From Parvularcula sp964342585 (GTDB lineage Bacteria > Pseudomonadota > Alphaproteobacteria > Caulobacterales > Parvularculaceae): DNA of 19,588 nt. Under the pieces are notes generated by a model that ran no database searches, was not told the origin of the DNA, and saw only the letters and a program-made list of their open reading frames with translations. Shown piece after piece: positions 7,487 through 14,751 of the stretch. Numbering within the stretch: the stretch's first letter is position 1; every line of letters begins with the position of its first letter. The stretch lies in the NCBI GenBank assembly GCA_964342585.1, contig CAYFHK010000046.1:1-19588 (forward strand), given 5' to 3'. Position numbers and translations under genes: made by a program.

Positions 7487-8598
7487 GAAGGGGGCTGGGG
7501 CGCCGCGTCCCGCGTCGCCAGCTCTCTCGTGAGTTGGTTCAGGAAGCCTGCGCCCCAGCAGCTGTGCATCGTCGCCAACGCGGGTCCGGCCCAAAGCCCG
7601 GCGGAGGAACGCATGCGAACAGCGGCCCAGACGCTCACAGAGGCGCATAAGGCGCCGTATAGCGCGGGGTAAAGCAGGCCTAATCCGGTGAAAGGCGCCG
7701 CCGCGAGACTGAGCGCGAGCACGATCGTATGCGCGACCGGGATCATCTGCCGCAAGCGCGGGCGCATGCGATGCTTGAGCGCAGTGCGCGCTCTTCCTTT
7801 CCCATAGGACCAGTACTGGCGGGCAAGTCCCGCGATGGTCGGGCGTGTGAAGACGCCCAGCCGGATCGACGCCTCAAGCCAGATGCGCCCGCCTGCTTCG
7901 GTGAGCCGCCGGTCATATTCGGCGTCTTCGTTGTGGCTGAAGCTCTCATCATAGCCGCCGAGGCGGCGGAACCAGCCAAGATCGAAGCCGGCGTGATGGC
8001 CGTGATCCACCCACCCGGAAACGCGCCCGCCCCGATGCGCGGAGCCGCCAGATCCGAGCGGGGTGTCGATGATGAAAGCGACGGCGCGCTGCAGCCGTCC
8101 TTCGCCCCGCGCATCCATTGGCACGACGAGGGACGCCGCCCCCGTCTCGGTCAGGCGCGCCGCGACATCGAGCGCGAAGCGCGGAGGGTAAACGGCATGG
8201 GCGTCACAACGCACCAGAATCTTGCACCCTTTCCCCATCTCCCGCGCGGCACGGTTGACCGCGCAGGACTGTAGGCGGCCAGGATTGTCGATAAGGCGCA
8301 AATTGGGCGCCTCTTTGGCGAGGCCGGCGACTATTTCGCGCGTCGCGTCCGCGCTGCCGCCATCAGCGACGACGATCAGCGCCGCCTCCGTTTCTGGGCC
8401 ATCCCTCAACGAGCGGATGCAGGCCTCGATATGCGCGGCTTCGTTCAGTGTCGGAATGACAATGATGATCGAGGCGGGATCTACGAAGTTGGACGGCGTT
8501 TTCTGTGCCGAATAGCGCGCATGATGAGTCTGTTCGACGCCCTCGATCTCTTCCTCGCCGGCCACTGGCGCCCCTCCAGCTTGCGCGTCGAGTGTCAT
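7483..8598 (-). CDS. exoA: ExoA-like succinoglycan-type family 2 glycosyltransferase
   Basis: A 371-residue GT2 enzyme. In Sinorhizobium ExoA adds the first glucose to the galactosyl-lipid of the succinoglycan repeat. Here the fold begins at IIIVIPTLNEAAHIEA (43-58), with DGGS at 79-82, the metal-binding stretch RCDAH at 130-134, LGSGGSAHR at 181-189, WVDHGHHA at 196-203 and the acceptor-side FSHNEDAEYDRR at 220-231. The GGSAHR, DHGHH and HNEDAE blocks together are characteristic of ExoA. A hydrophobic C-terminal region (about 285-345) suggests membrane attachment. The 40-residue N-terminal extension is polar and probably disordered. It lies 57 bases after the exoK-like gene and overlaps the exoL-like gene by four bases (ATGA), so the three form one operon. 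The exact sugar added may differ from succinoglycan. Confidence 0.88.
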   Translation of the reverse strand: MTLDAQAGGAPVAGEEEIEGVEQTHHARYSAQKTPSNFVDPASIIIVIPTLNEAAHIEACIRSLRDGPETEAALIVVADGGSADATREIVAGLAKEAPNLRLIDNPGRLQSCAVNRAAREMGKGCKILVRCDAHAVYPPRFALDVAARLTETGAASLVVPMDARGEGRLQRAVAFIIDTPLGSGGSAHRGGRVSGWVDHGHHAGFDLGWFRRLGGYDESFSHNEDAEYDRRLTEAGGRIWLEASIRLGVFTRPTIAGLARQYWSYGKGRARTALKHRMRPRLRQMIPVAHTIVLALSLAAAPFTGLGLLYPALYGALCASVSVWAAVRMRSSAGLWAGPALATMHSCWGAGFLNQLTRELATRDAAPQPPS

Positions 8599-8655
8599 TT
8601 GGCCCAGGCTCCGGGAGTGGGCAAGAGTAGAGACGTCGCAGCTTTATCGATTCTA

Positions 8656-9441
8656 TCAGCGACGCGGGCAAGACGTCCCGACGTCGCCCAACGGTGAGAA
8701 AGCGACGCAGCGAATAACAGTTTGGGCCTTGGTGTCCGGCGCGGCGACGCCAAGCCAGTTTTTCAGGCCCGGATGTCCGGCCCAGAGGCTGAGATATATC
8801 CGCCCGGGCGTTTCCGGCGGCGATCCATCCGGAGTGATCTCAAAAAGAAGCCGGTCATCGGCGTACCAGCGGATGGTTTCGGGCGTCCATTCGAAAGCGT
8901 AGTGATGAAAATCTTCGGCGGCGTCGAAGCCCAGTTCGATATGTTGACCGAGTTTCGGTTGTCCGTCGACATAGTAGTTCAGCCAGACCCGGGTTGTATC
9001 CCGGCCGAGAAACTCAAAATCGATCTCGTCGTGCGGATCTCTGCTGTTTGCGCCGGTATAGGTGAAAAAGGCGCTGGTCAGACCTTCCCCCGAGGCGGCG
9101 CGCATCACCACTTCATAGCGACCGTAGTGGGTCGGCGGGCGCCAACTGATCTCCCCGGAGACGAATGATTTCCCAGACCCGGAATCATCATCTGGCGTGA
9201 GCGTCAGCGCAAGGCCCTCTTCCCCCGGCGTGACATGATCCACGTCCCAGCGTGTGTCGAGCCAAGCCTTGGGGTTAACATACTTGGAAATGCGCCAATG
9301 CACCGCATCTCGACCTCCGTCAAAGCGTTCTGCGAAAGCTCCGCTCGCCATCGCGGCCGGCGCGGCGAACATTGCCGCCATTGCAATGGCGACGGCGGGC
9401 GCCCGCCACTTCTTCTTTGCGGCGTCGATACCATTCGACAT
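8656..9441 (-). CDS. exoK: ExoK-like secreted GH16 endo-beta-glycanase
   Basis: A 261-residue secreted glycanase, close in size to Sinorhizobium ExoK, which cuts nascent succinoglycan. The start was set at the ATG before SNGIDAAKKKW because it gives a proper signal peptide: lysines at 9-11, a hydrophobic stretch at 14-30 and AMA-S near 30-33 as cleavage site. The longer open frame upstream has no such signal. The catalytic motif HDEIDFEFLG has E139, D141 and E143 as nucleophile, helper and acid/base. GLTSAFFTYTG (120-130) and IYLSLWAGHPGLKNWLG match ExoK as I recall it. Two C-terminal cysteines could pair. It is the first gene of the minus-strand exo operon and diverges from the exoO-like gene. 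Its GH16 domain closely resembles that of the left-edge fusion protein. It probably trims the cluster's own polymer. Confidence 0.9.
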   Translation of the reverse strand: MSNGIDAAKKKWRAPAVAIAMAAMFAAPAAMASGAFAERFDGGRDAVHWRISKYVNPKAWLDTRWDVDHVTPGEEGLALTLTPDDDSGSGKSFVSGEISWRPPTHYGRYEVVMRAASGEGLTSAFFTYTGANSRDPHDEIDFEFLGRDTTRVWLNYYVDGQPKLGQHIELGFDAAEDFHHYAFEWTPETIRWYADDRLLFEITPDGSPPETPGRIYLSLWAGHPGLKNWLGVAAPDTKAQTVIRCVAFSPLGDVGTSCPRR

Positions 9442-9475
9442 GGGTGAAACCTGGCATAGAATGTTAGGAGGGTCC

Positions 9476-9496
9476 GGCATGCCATAGCGCGCTATG
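9476..9496. promoter_or_regulatory. Candidate operator: two abutting palindromes between divergent exoK-like and exoO-like genes
   Basis: GGCATGCC (9476-9483) is a perfect palindrome and shares its last base with CATAGCGCGCTATG (9483-9496), a perfect 14-bp palindrome. Both lie in the 90-bp gap between the divergent start codons, 35 bases from each gene. A symmetric site here could bind a dimeric regulator that controls both operons. No regulator gene is in the window and the site does not match a box I can name. Confidence 0.45.
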
Positions 9497-9531
9497 CTTG
9501 TCCAAGAGATCGCGATTGGGGAACACGGGTT

Positions 9532-10530
9532 TTGTCGCCATCCAATAGCGCCGGCCGCAAGCCCGACGTCAGCGTCGTCGTGGCTGCTTGGAATGTTGAA
9601 GACTATCTGGCGGCTTCGGTCGAAAGTGCGCTCTCTCAGGAGAATGTCTCGGTCGAGGTGATCGTGGTCGACGACGCCTCTGATGACGGTACTCCGGCTG
9701 TGGCGAAGCGGCTGGCGGCGCAGGACCCCCGCATCATAGCCATCGGCAGCAGCGAGAACGCTGGTCCGAGCGCCGCGCGCAACCGCGCCATAGCGGCGGC
9801 CACGGGTGCGTGGATCGCTGTTCTTGATGCGGATGATCGCTTTGCGCCCAGCCGCCTGCAGATGCTTCTCAGCGAGGCCAAGGCGCAAAGCGCGGATGTG
9901 GTTTTCGATCAATTCCAGGAGGTCGACCCCAACGGCGAAGAAATTCCTGAATCAACCGCGCCACGGTTCGTCGAGCCCCGAAGCTGGACACTTGCGGACT
10001 GGGTGGAGGCGAACCGTCCCCGCCGTCGCGGCGCGGAGATGCCGCCAGGGTACTTGAAACCCTTGATACGTCGAGAGTTTCTCGCCGAACACCACCTCGC
10101 CTATCGTGAGGCGCTTCGCAACAGCGAGGATTATCTGCTGATCGCCGAGATCTTGGCTGCAGGAGGCGTGGTTTGGTCCACAAATGAAATCGGCTACTTT
10201 TACACTAGGCGCGAAGGCTCCATCTCTCATCGGATCGGCCCCGATCATCTCAAAGCGCTTCTTGAGGCAGAGCACCAGATTTTTGCTGATCGCCTTGTGA
10301 CTTTCGATGATGCGACGCGTAAGGCGCTAACCACAAGAAGCGCCGGGCTGGAAGACGCCCTGGCGTGCGAAAGAGTGATAGCGTCGTTCAAAGACGGCTC
10401 GTTACTATCGGTTCCGCGAATCTTGTGGGCTCGGCCTAGCGCCGTTCCACTTGTGCTGGCCTGGGGCGCAGAGGTGATGGAAAAGCGAATTGCGCGGTTC
10501 AGGGCCGTGCTGGGACTTTCGACTAAATGA
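9532..10530 (+). CDS. exoO: ExoO-like family 2 glycosyltransferase
   Basis: A 332-residue GT2 enzyme. In Sinorhizobium ExoO makes one of the glucosyl linkages of the succinoglycan side chain. The fold starts at VSVVVAAWNVEDYL (13-26); DDAS is at 47-50, the metal-binding DADD at 99-102 and the acidic catalytic region RNSEDYLL at 196-203. The block GYLKPLIRREFL (173-184) and GYFYTRREGSISHR (221-234) match ExoO-family proteins as I remember them. The start is a TTG, as no in-frame ATG or GTG lies upstream near the fold. It diverges from the exoK-like gene over a short spacer with a palindrome, so the two may share control. The family is firm; the exact linkage is inferred. Confidence 0.85.
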   Translation: MSPSNSAGRKPDVSVVVAAWNVEDYLAASVESALSQENVSVEVIVVDDASDDGTPAVAKRLAAQDPRIIAIGSSENAGPSAARNRAIAAATGAWIAVLDADDRFAPSRLQMLLSEAKAQSADVVFDQFQEVDPNGEEIPESTAPRFVEPRSWTLADWVEANRPRRRGAEMPPGYLKPLIRREFLAEHHLAYREALRNSEDYLLIAEILAAGGVVWSTNEIGYFYTRREGSISHRIGPDHLKALLEAEHQIFADRLVTFDDATRKALTTRSAGLEDALACERVIASFKDGSLLSVPRILWARPSAVPLVLAWGAEVMEKRIARFRAVLGLSTK

Positions 10531-10706
10531 AACACCCCAATAGACGTGCGAACTACAAGGTGGAGCTAGAGATCTTGGCGCTGTTGCCCGAAACGAAGAA
10601 TAAAAGAAAGATCTATAATTTACCGCTACCGCTCCGATGGCCGTCGCGCTCGCCAACGACAGTCACTCTGGCTTATCCACCAGACGCGCCGCGGCTGCAA
10701 ACCTAA
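10527..10706 (+). CDS. Possible 59-residue ORF overlapping exoO stop, doubtful
   Basis: An ATG at 10527 overlaps the stop of the exoO-like gene as ATGA and opens 59 codons ending at TAA. The product starts MKHPNRRANYKVELEIL and is basic, with many prolines in its second half. It matches no family I know, and its codons (CTA, TTA, AGA) are unlike the GC-rich neighbours. It is probably the frayed edge of the AT-richer block rather than a gene. Confidence 0.15.
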   Translation: MKHPNRRANYKVELEILALLPETKNKRKIYNLPLPLRWPSRSPTTVTLAYPPDAPRLQT

Positions 10707-10769
10707 GGAGCGAGCTCTCGATGGTGCAAGCTATCGACGCAATGATGACGTCAGATAAAAGTGAACGAC
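10531..10769 (+). other. Intergenic region before gtrB-like gene; possible promoter -10 element
   Basis: This interval marks the change from GC-rich to AT-richer sequence. It contains a perfect TATAAT at 10614-10619 but no TTGACA-like element 16-18 bases before it, so a promoter is only possible. ATGATGACGTCA at 10743-10754 ends in a TGACGTCA palindrome shortly before the gtrB-like start. Nothing else was recognised apart from the doubtful 59-codon ORF. Confidence 0.25.
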
Positions 10770-11750
10770 ATGAATGAGGCGACGAATGTTGCCGAACTGC
10801 CGATCCTGTCGGTTGTCGTGCCCTGCTACAATGAGCAGGATGTGCTCCCTGAACTGAGGCAACGCTTAATCGCAGCATGTGAGTCTGCCGTTGGACCGGG
10901 TTTCGAGATCATTCTAATCGACGATGGATCTCGTGATAAAACTCGCGAAATAATGCGCCAATATCATCAAGAAGATGCGCGGTTTGGGCTTGTTTTATTA
11001 TCCCGTAACTTCGGACATCAAATTGCTCTCACTGCCGGACTGAGCATCGCACGCGGCGAACGGGTTCTGGTGATCGACGCTGACCTTCAGGATCCACCGG
11101 AACTCCTTGGTGAGATGATGGCTAAAATGGACGAAGGCTACGACGTCATATATGGCCAGCGTACAAATCGCGAGGGCGAGACGCGATTCAAAAAAGTCAC
11201 AGCGGCAATCTTCTATCGCTTACTGCACCGCCTCGTAGATATCGACATTCCATTGGATTCTGGGGATTTTCGTTTGATGAGCCGCCGCATCGTGAGCGCT
11301 ATCAACGCGATGCCAGAGCAACATCGCTTTATTCGTGGTATGGTCAGCTGGCTCGGATACAAACAAATAAGTATAGAGTACAACAGAAATGAGCGATTTG
11401 CAGGAGAGACAAAGTACCCACTGGCAAGGATGATCCGACTTGCTCTGGACGCAATCACAGGGTTTTCAGTCGCGCCATTGAAGCTGGCGACATGGCTTGG
11501 TTTCTTGTGCTCACTTATTGCGGCTCTCGCAATCGTCTATGTGTTTACGTCGTGGGCCGCCGGAGAAACGATCCAGGGTTGGACGTCATTGACAGTACTA
11601 GTTCTGTTTATTGGCGGTATTCAACTGATGGTAATGGGTATTCTTGGCGAATATGTTGGCAGGGTTTATATTCAAACAAAATCGCGACCGCTATTTGTGG
11701 TAGATGAAATCGTCAAGTCGGAACCAGTATCGAAGGTGATGAAGCAGTGA
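10770..11750 (+). CDS. GtrB/ArnC/DPM1-like polyprenyl-phosphate glycosyltransferase
   Basis: A 326-residue GT2 enzyme with a two-segment membrane anchor, expected to load a sugar onto undecaprenyl phosphate at the cytoplasmic face. The fold opens LSVVVPCYNEQDVLPEL (13-29); DDGS is at 51-54, DADLQDPP at 103-110, DSGDFRLMSRR at 163-173 and QHRFIRGM at 184-191. The amphipathic RFAGETKYP at 209-217 precedes two membrane segments near 239-260 and 272-292. This arrangement is diagnostic for the GtrB/ArnC/dolichol-phosphate-mannose-synthase-like family. An ATG was taken as start; an in-frame GTG nine bases upstream is possible. Its stop overlaps the next gene's GTG by four bases. A GtrA-like protein and a GT-C transferase follow, as in O-antigen modification modules, so it probably supplies the lipid-linked sugar for a periplasmic transferase (inference). 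Confidence 0.9.
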   Translation: MNEATNVAELPILSVVVPCYNEQDVLPELRQRLIAACESAVGPGFEIILIDDGSRDKTREIMRQYHQEDARFGLVLLSRNFGHQIALTAGLSIARGERVLVIDADLQDPPELLGEMMAKMDEGYDVIYGQRTNREGETRFKKVTAAIFYRLLHRLVDIDIPLDSGDFRLMSRRIVSAINAMPEQHRFIRGMVSWLGYKQISIEYNRNERFAGETKYPLARMIRLALDAITGFSVAPLKLATWLGFLCSLIAALAIVYVFTSWAAGETIQGWTSLTVLVLFIGGIQLMVMGILGEYVGRVYIQTKSRPLFVVDEIVKSEPVSKVMKQ

Positions 11751-12445
11751 ACGAGGCCGAGTTCGATAAGTTCGCCGAAGAATATCGGCTGATGCATCAA
11801 AAAAATATTCGCATAACGGGCGAATCGCCAGAGTTTTTCGCCGAATACAAAATTGTCGACTTGAGGAAGGTATGGAATCAAAGACAATCCAGCAAAGAGC
11901 CGGCAAAAATACTTGATTTTGGCGGTGGCGTCGGCGCATCACTTCCGCACATTCAGAAATGGTTTCCAAGATCGAAAGTCACTATTGCAGATCCGTCGCG
12001 CAGGAGCTTGGAAATAGCAAAACAGAATAATAGTGGTTCGGTTGAGTTTCTCCATTTTGACGGGGGTTCACTTCCGAAGCCGGACGGCACTTTCGACATT
12101 GTGTTTGCATCATGCGTGTTTCATCACATTCCTGAGGCTGAGCATGTTGGACTGATGCGAGAGATTCGCCGCGTCCTTGCGCCAAGTGGAGTTTTTGTCG
12201 TTTTTGAACACAACCCATGGAATCCGCTGACGCTGCATGCAGTAAATACATGCCCTTTCGATGAAAACGCTGTATTGATGTCCGCTCCCACACTTCAGAA
12301 GAGGATGAACCAAGCAGGATTTTCGGAAGTTGAAGCGGCTTTCCGGATTTTCTTCCCGCGCATCTTGCGTTGCTTTCGGCCGTTAGAGAAATGGATGACA
12401 AAAGTCCCGCTTGGTGCGCAATACTACGTAGTGTCAACAATATGA
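11747..12445 (+). CDS. SAM-dependent class I methyltransferase
   Basis: A 232-residue Rossmann-fold methyltransferase. Motif I is ILDFGGGVGAS at 55-65, the acidic residue of the second strand is D82 (TIADPS), and FDIVFASCVFHHI at 116-128 is the motif IV region, followed by REIRRVLAPSGVFVVFEH. This is the Methyltransf_11/25 pattern. The GTG start overlaps the stop of the gtrB-like gene (GTGA), so translation is coupled. A GtrA-like gene follows 37 bases later. Its substrate is unknown; the context suggests O-methylation of a sugar, perhaps the one handled by the surrounding Gtr-like proteins. The AT-rich composition is shared with its neighbours. Confidence 0.85.
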   Translation: MNEAEFDKFAEEYRLMHQKNIRITGESPEFFAEYKIVDLRKVWNQRQSSKEPAKILDFGGGVGASLPHIQKWFPRSKVTIADPSRRSLEIAKQNNSGSVEFLHFDGGSLPKPDGTFDIVFASCVFHHIPEAEHVGLMREIRRVLAPSGVFVVFEHNPWNPLTLHAVNTCPFDENAVLMSAPTLQKRMNQAGFSEVEAAFRIFFPRILRCFRPLEKWMTKVPLGAQYYVVSTI

Positions 12446-12482
12446 TTGATCACCTCTTCTGCTGCATGGTGGGCAAGTCATT

Positions 12483-12857
12483 TTGGTTCTAGCGAAGCAG
12501 GTAGCGCGATTCGCAGTTGTGGGAGCGGTAAATACAACTGTTGGCCTGTCGATGATCTACCTGTTGCATTTTGGATTGGGACTATCGCCGCTTCTGTCGA
12601 ATGCTGGTGGATACGCCCTCGGAATCGTAATATCTTTTACGCTAAATCAAAGCTGGACTTTCGAAAGGAAGTCGACGACGCGGCCTTTAGCGCGCTATGT
12701 AATTGCATTCTCTATAAGCTACGTATTAAATGTTATTGTCCTGATGAGCTTAATTGAGGTTGGTGCGCTGAGCGAGAGTCTTTCACAGTTGGTTGCTGTA
12801 ATAGCTTATAGCATTGCATTCTTTTTGTTGTGTCGGACATATGTCTTTGCGCGATAG
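12483..12857 (+). CDS. GtrA-like membrane protein (putative polyprenyl-phosphate-sugar flippase)
   Basis: A 124-residue protein with four membrane segments, the usual GtrA length. The opening QVARFAVVGAVNTTVGLSMIYLL (here near residues 6-28), the central GGYALGIVISFTLNQSWTF and the closing AYSIAFFLLCRTYVF are the conserved blocks of the GtrA family. These proteins are thought to flip polyprenyl-phosphate-linked sugars across the inner membrane. The start is a TTG; no in-frame ATG or GTG precedes it after the last stop. The downstream GT-C gene follows closely, with its best start 38 bases after this stop. It is the natural partner of the gtrB-like gene upstream, although a methyltransferase lies between them. 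Confidence 0.88.
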   Translation: MVLAKQVARFAVVGAVNTTVGLSMIYLLHFGLGLSPLLSNAGGYALGIVISFTLNQSWTFERKSTTRPLARYVIAFSISYVLNVIVLMSLIEVGALSESLSQLVAVIAYSIAFFLLCRTYVFAR

Positions 12858-12895
12858 GCTGGGCGCGGTTTTGGTCATGGGGCGGCATAAGAGTT

Positions 12896-14476
12896 ATGAG
12901 CAAGAGTGGGAGCGGTGCCGATAAGATGTCAGCGAATGAACGGCTCTGGCTAGCATTGGCGATTGTTCTTGTCGGTATCTTCTTTTATTTTGCTTTTCAG
13001 TCCGTTGAGATTGACCACGCGTTCGAAATTATTACAAATAGTCGTGCATTATACACTGACGAAGGGTGGTACCTTAAGTTAGCGCGCAATATTAACATAT
13101 ATGGATTTGAGAATATTGAATATGACTTCCAGCACTGGCCTGCAGCACCTGTATACAACTTAGTCGTTACGGGTGTTTTTGGAGTTTTTGGTGTCAGCAT
13201 GGAGATTGCGCGGATCTGGTCCGTCATCGCCACAGTGGGAGCGTTACTAAGTTTTTTTATGGCGTGTCGAAAGAGCTTGAGCTCGGAAGCATCTTTTTTT
13301 GCTCTTACGTTGGTAGCGAGCACCTTTCTTGTTTTTCATTTTTCGCGCACTGCTTTAGCTGACCCGACAGCGACTTTTTTTTCTATGCTAGCTGTGTTGG
13401 CTTATATTCGCTGGCCGAGCTCACTGACGGGCATGGGTATATCGCTATTACTATCCGCAGTAGCGGCAATGACGAAATCATACTATATCATTGTTTTGTT
13501 CGTGATGATATTCAATTATTCCTGTAGAATAATTTTGATTCCGTGGTTTGTTCGCGATAAAATAGAGACGTCAATCGTAATAGCATTTGCTATATACATA
13601 TCGACAATGGTTCTATTATACCTTTCATATTATATTATATGGTCGGACGACATTGCTCTCTGGACTCGCGTAACTCTCGAAGCGCAGATCAGCGACGCGG
13701 GATATCATGAAGATCGCATATCCCAGATATATCGGTTGATCAGTCGCCTAGCGGTTATGCTTGCCGGGATGCTTGATTTGAAGATCATGATCCTGTCGGT
13801 GTTTGGTGGGATCGTGGTCCTGTTTGGGCGGGAGATATACGGCCGTGTAGGGAGGAGGGGAAATCAGGTCACCCTACATTGGTCCGATATTTTTTTCTTA
13901 TCGTGGGCCATTGTTGGGATTATCGTTATGTGTGTCGTACAGCATCAGAGGTCTCATTATTTTTTCTCTTTGATTTTCCCACTTGCATACCTTGCGGTGA
14001 CTGTATGGGAGCGGGCTCTTTCCCATAAGTTTTCTGTAGTTGCGGTTTCTCTTGTGATGTTTGGACATCTTTATGTTCAAGCGCCAAATTATTGGGCTTG
14101 GTATGCGCGGAAGCCGGATCGTATGCTTGATACAGCATATCGAGAGATTGCGAAGGTGGTTGTAGAGAAATCGGATTCACTGAGTGAGCGTTCACCGCTA
14201 ATAGGATTGGTATCGTCCTCGATTGCTCTATACGAGCCGCGTATTATTCCCCTTGAACCAATTTGGACGCCGCGAGATTATTCTGTCTGTGATAGAATAA
14301 GGTATTGGCGGCCTGGATATTACGTATTGCTCCGTGGAGAGCATACCACCTTGATGGGTTATAATAATGTACAGGAATGCGAAGTTGTTTCGGGAATGAA
14401 TGAAGTGGGGGCGTGGAGTGTCTATCCTCCGAGAGAGGAATATCTCGTATTATATGAACTGTTGATTGAGGAGTGA
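12896..14476 (+). CDS. GT-C membrane glycosyltransferase (ArnT/PMT-like, GT39/GT83 type)
   Basis: A 526-residue inner-membrane protein with about ten or more predicted membrane segments and a soluble C-terminal part of roughly 120 residues. The first periplasmic loop carries YTDEGWYLKLARN, with the acidic pair D55-E56 that GT-C enzymes use to bind metal and lipid-linked donor. SRTALADPTATFFSMLAVLAYI, the second conserved loop, follows. Such enzymes take a sugar from a polyprenyl-phosphate carrier and attach it on the periplasmic side. The open frame begins 66 bases earlier, inside the gtrA-like gene; the ATG here was preferred because it matches the expected N-terminus before the first membrane segment. 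It is probably the third member (GtrC-like) of a GtrB/GtrA/transferase set. The sequence is among the most AT-rich in the window. The acceptor is inferred to be the polysaccharide. Confidence 0.82.
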   Translation: MSKSGSGADKMSANERLWLALAIVLVGIFFYFAFQSVEIDHAFEIITNSRALYTDEGWYLKLARNINIYGFENIEYDFQHWPAAPVYNLVVTGVFGVFGVSMEIARIWSVIATVGALLSFFMACRKSLSSEASFFALTLVASTFLVFHFSRTALADPTATFFSMLAVLAYIRWPSSLTGMGISLLLSAVAAMTKSYYIIVLFVMIFNYSCRIILIPWFVRDKIETSIVIAFAIYISTMVLLYLSYYIIWSDDIALWTRVTLEAQISDAGYHEDRISQIYRLISRLAVMLAGMLDLKIMILSVFGGIVVLFGREIYGRVGRRGNQVTLHWSDIFFLSWAIVGIIVMCVVQHQRSHYFFSLIFPLAYLAVTVWERALSHKFSVVAVSLVMFGHLYVQAPNYWAWYARKPDRMLDTAYREIAKVVVEKSDSLSERSPLIGLVSSSIALYEPRIIPLEPIWTPRDYSVCDRIRYWRPGYYVLLRGEHTTLMGYNNVQECEVVSGMNEVGAWSVYPPREEYLVLYELLIEE

Positions 14477-14751
14477 AACATATTGATGAGAGAGTAGCTC
14501 TAAGAACAAAATATAGTAGAGTCGACAATGGGGGTTATATATGCGCGATATTTGAGTGGGATCGGTAATAATTATAATGCGATTGGTGTGAATTGTGTCG
14601 GCGCGGGTAAACACCTCATGTCGCGGACTTGAAGGTTGCTCCTTATTGGGGCGGTGTGTCTATAGTCGCTGGCCGCGAATGGATTCTGGTTTATCGTGAT
14701 TCACTGGGTGGTGGATTACCCATTTGTCAAACCAGCTGAGGGGCTAGCCAA
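14477..14751 (+). other. AT-leaning intergenic region with no recognisable gene
   Basis: 275 bases between the GT-C gene and the epimerase gene. I found no convincing promoter pair, hairpin terminator or coding frame. It ends in GAGGGG, which serves as ribosome-binding site for the epimerase's GTG. It is the 3' edge of the AT-richer block. Confidence 0.5.
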
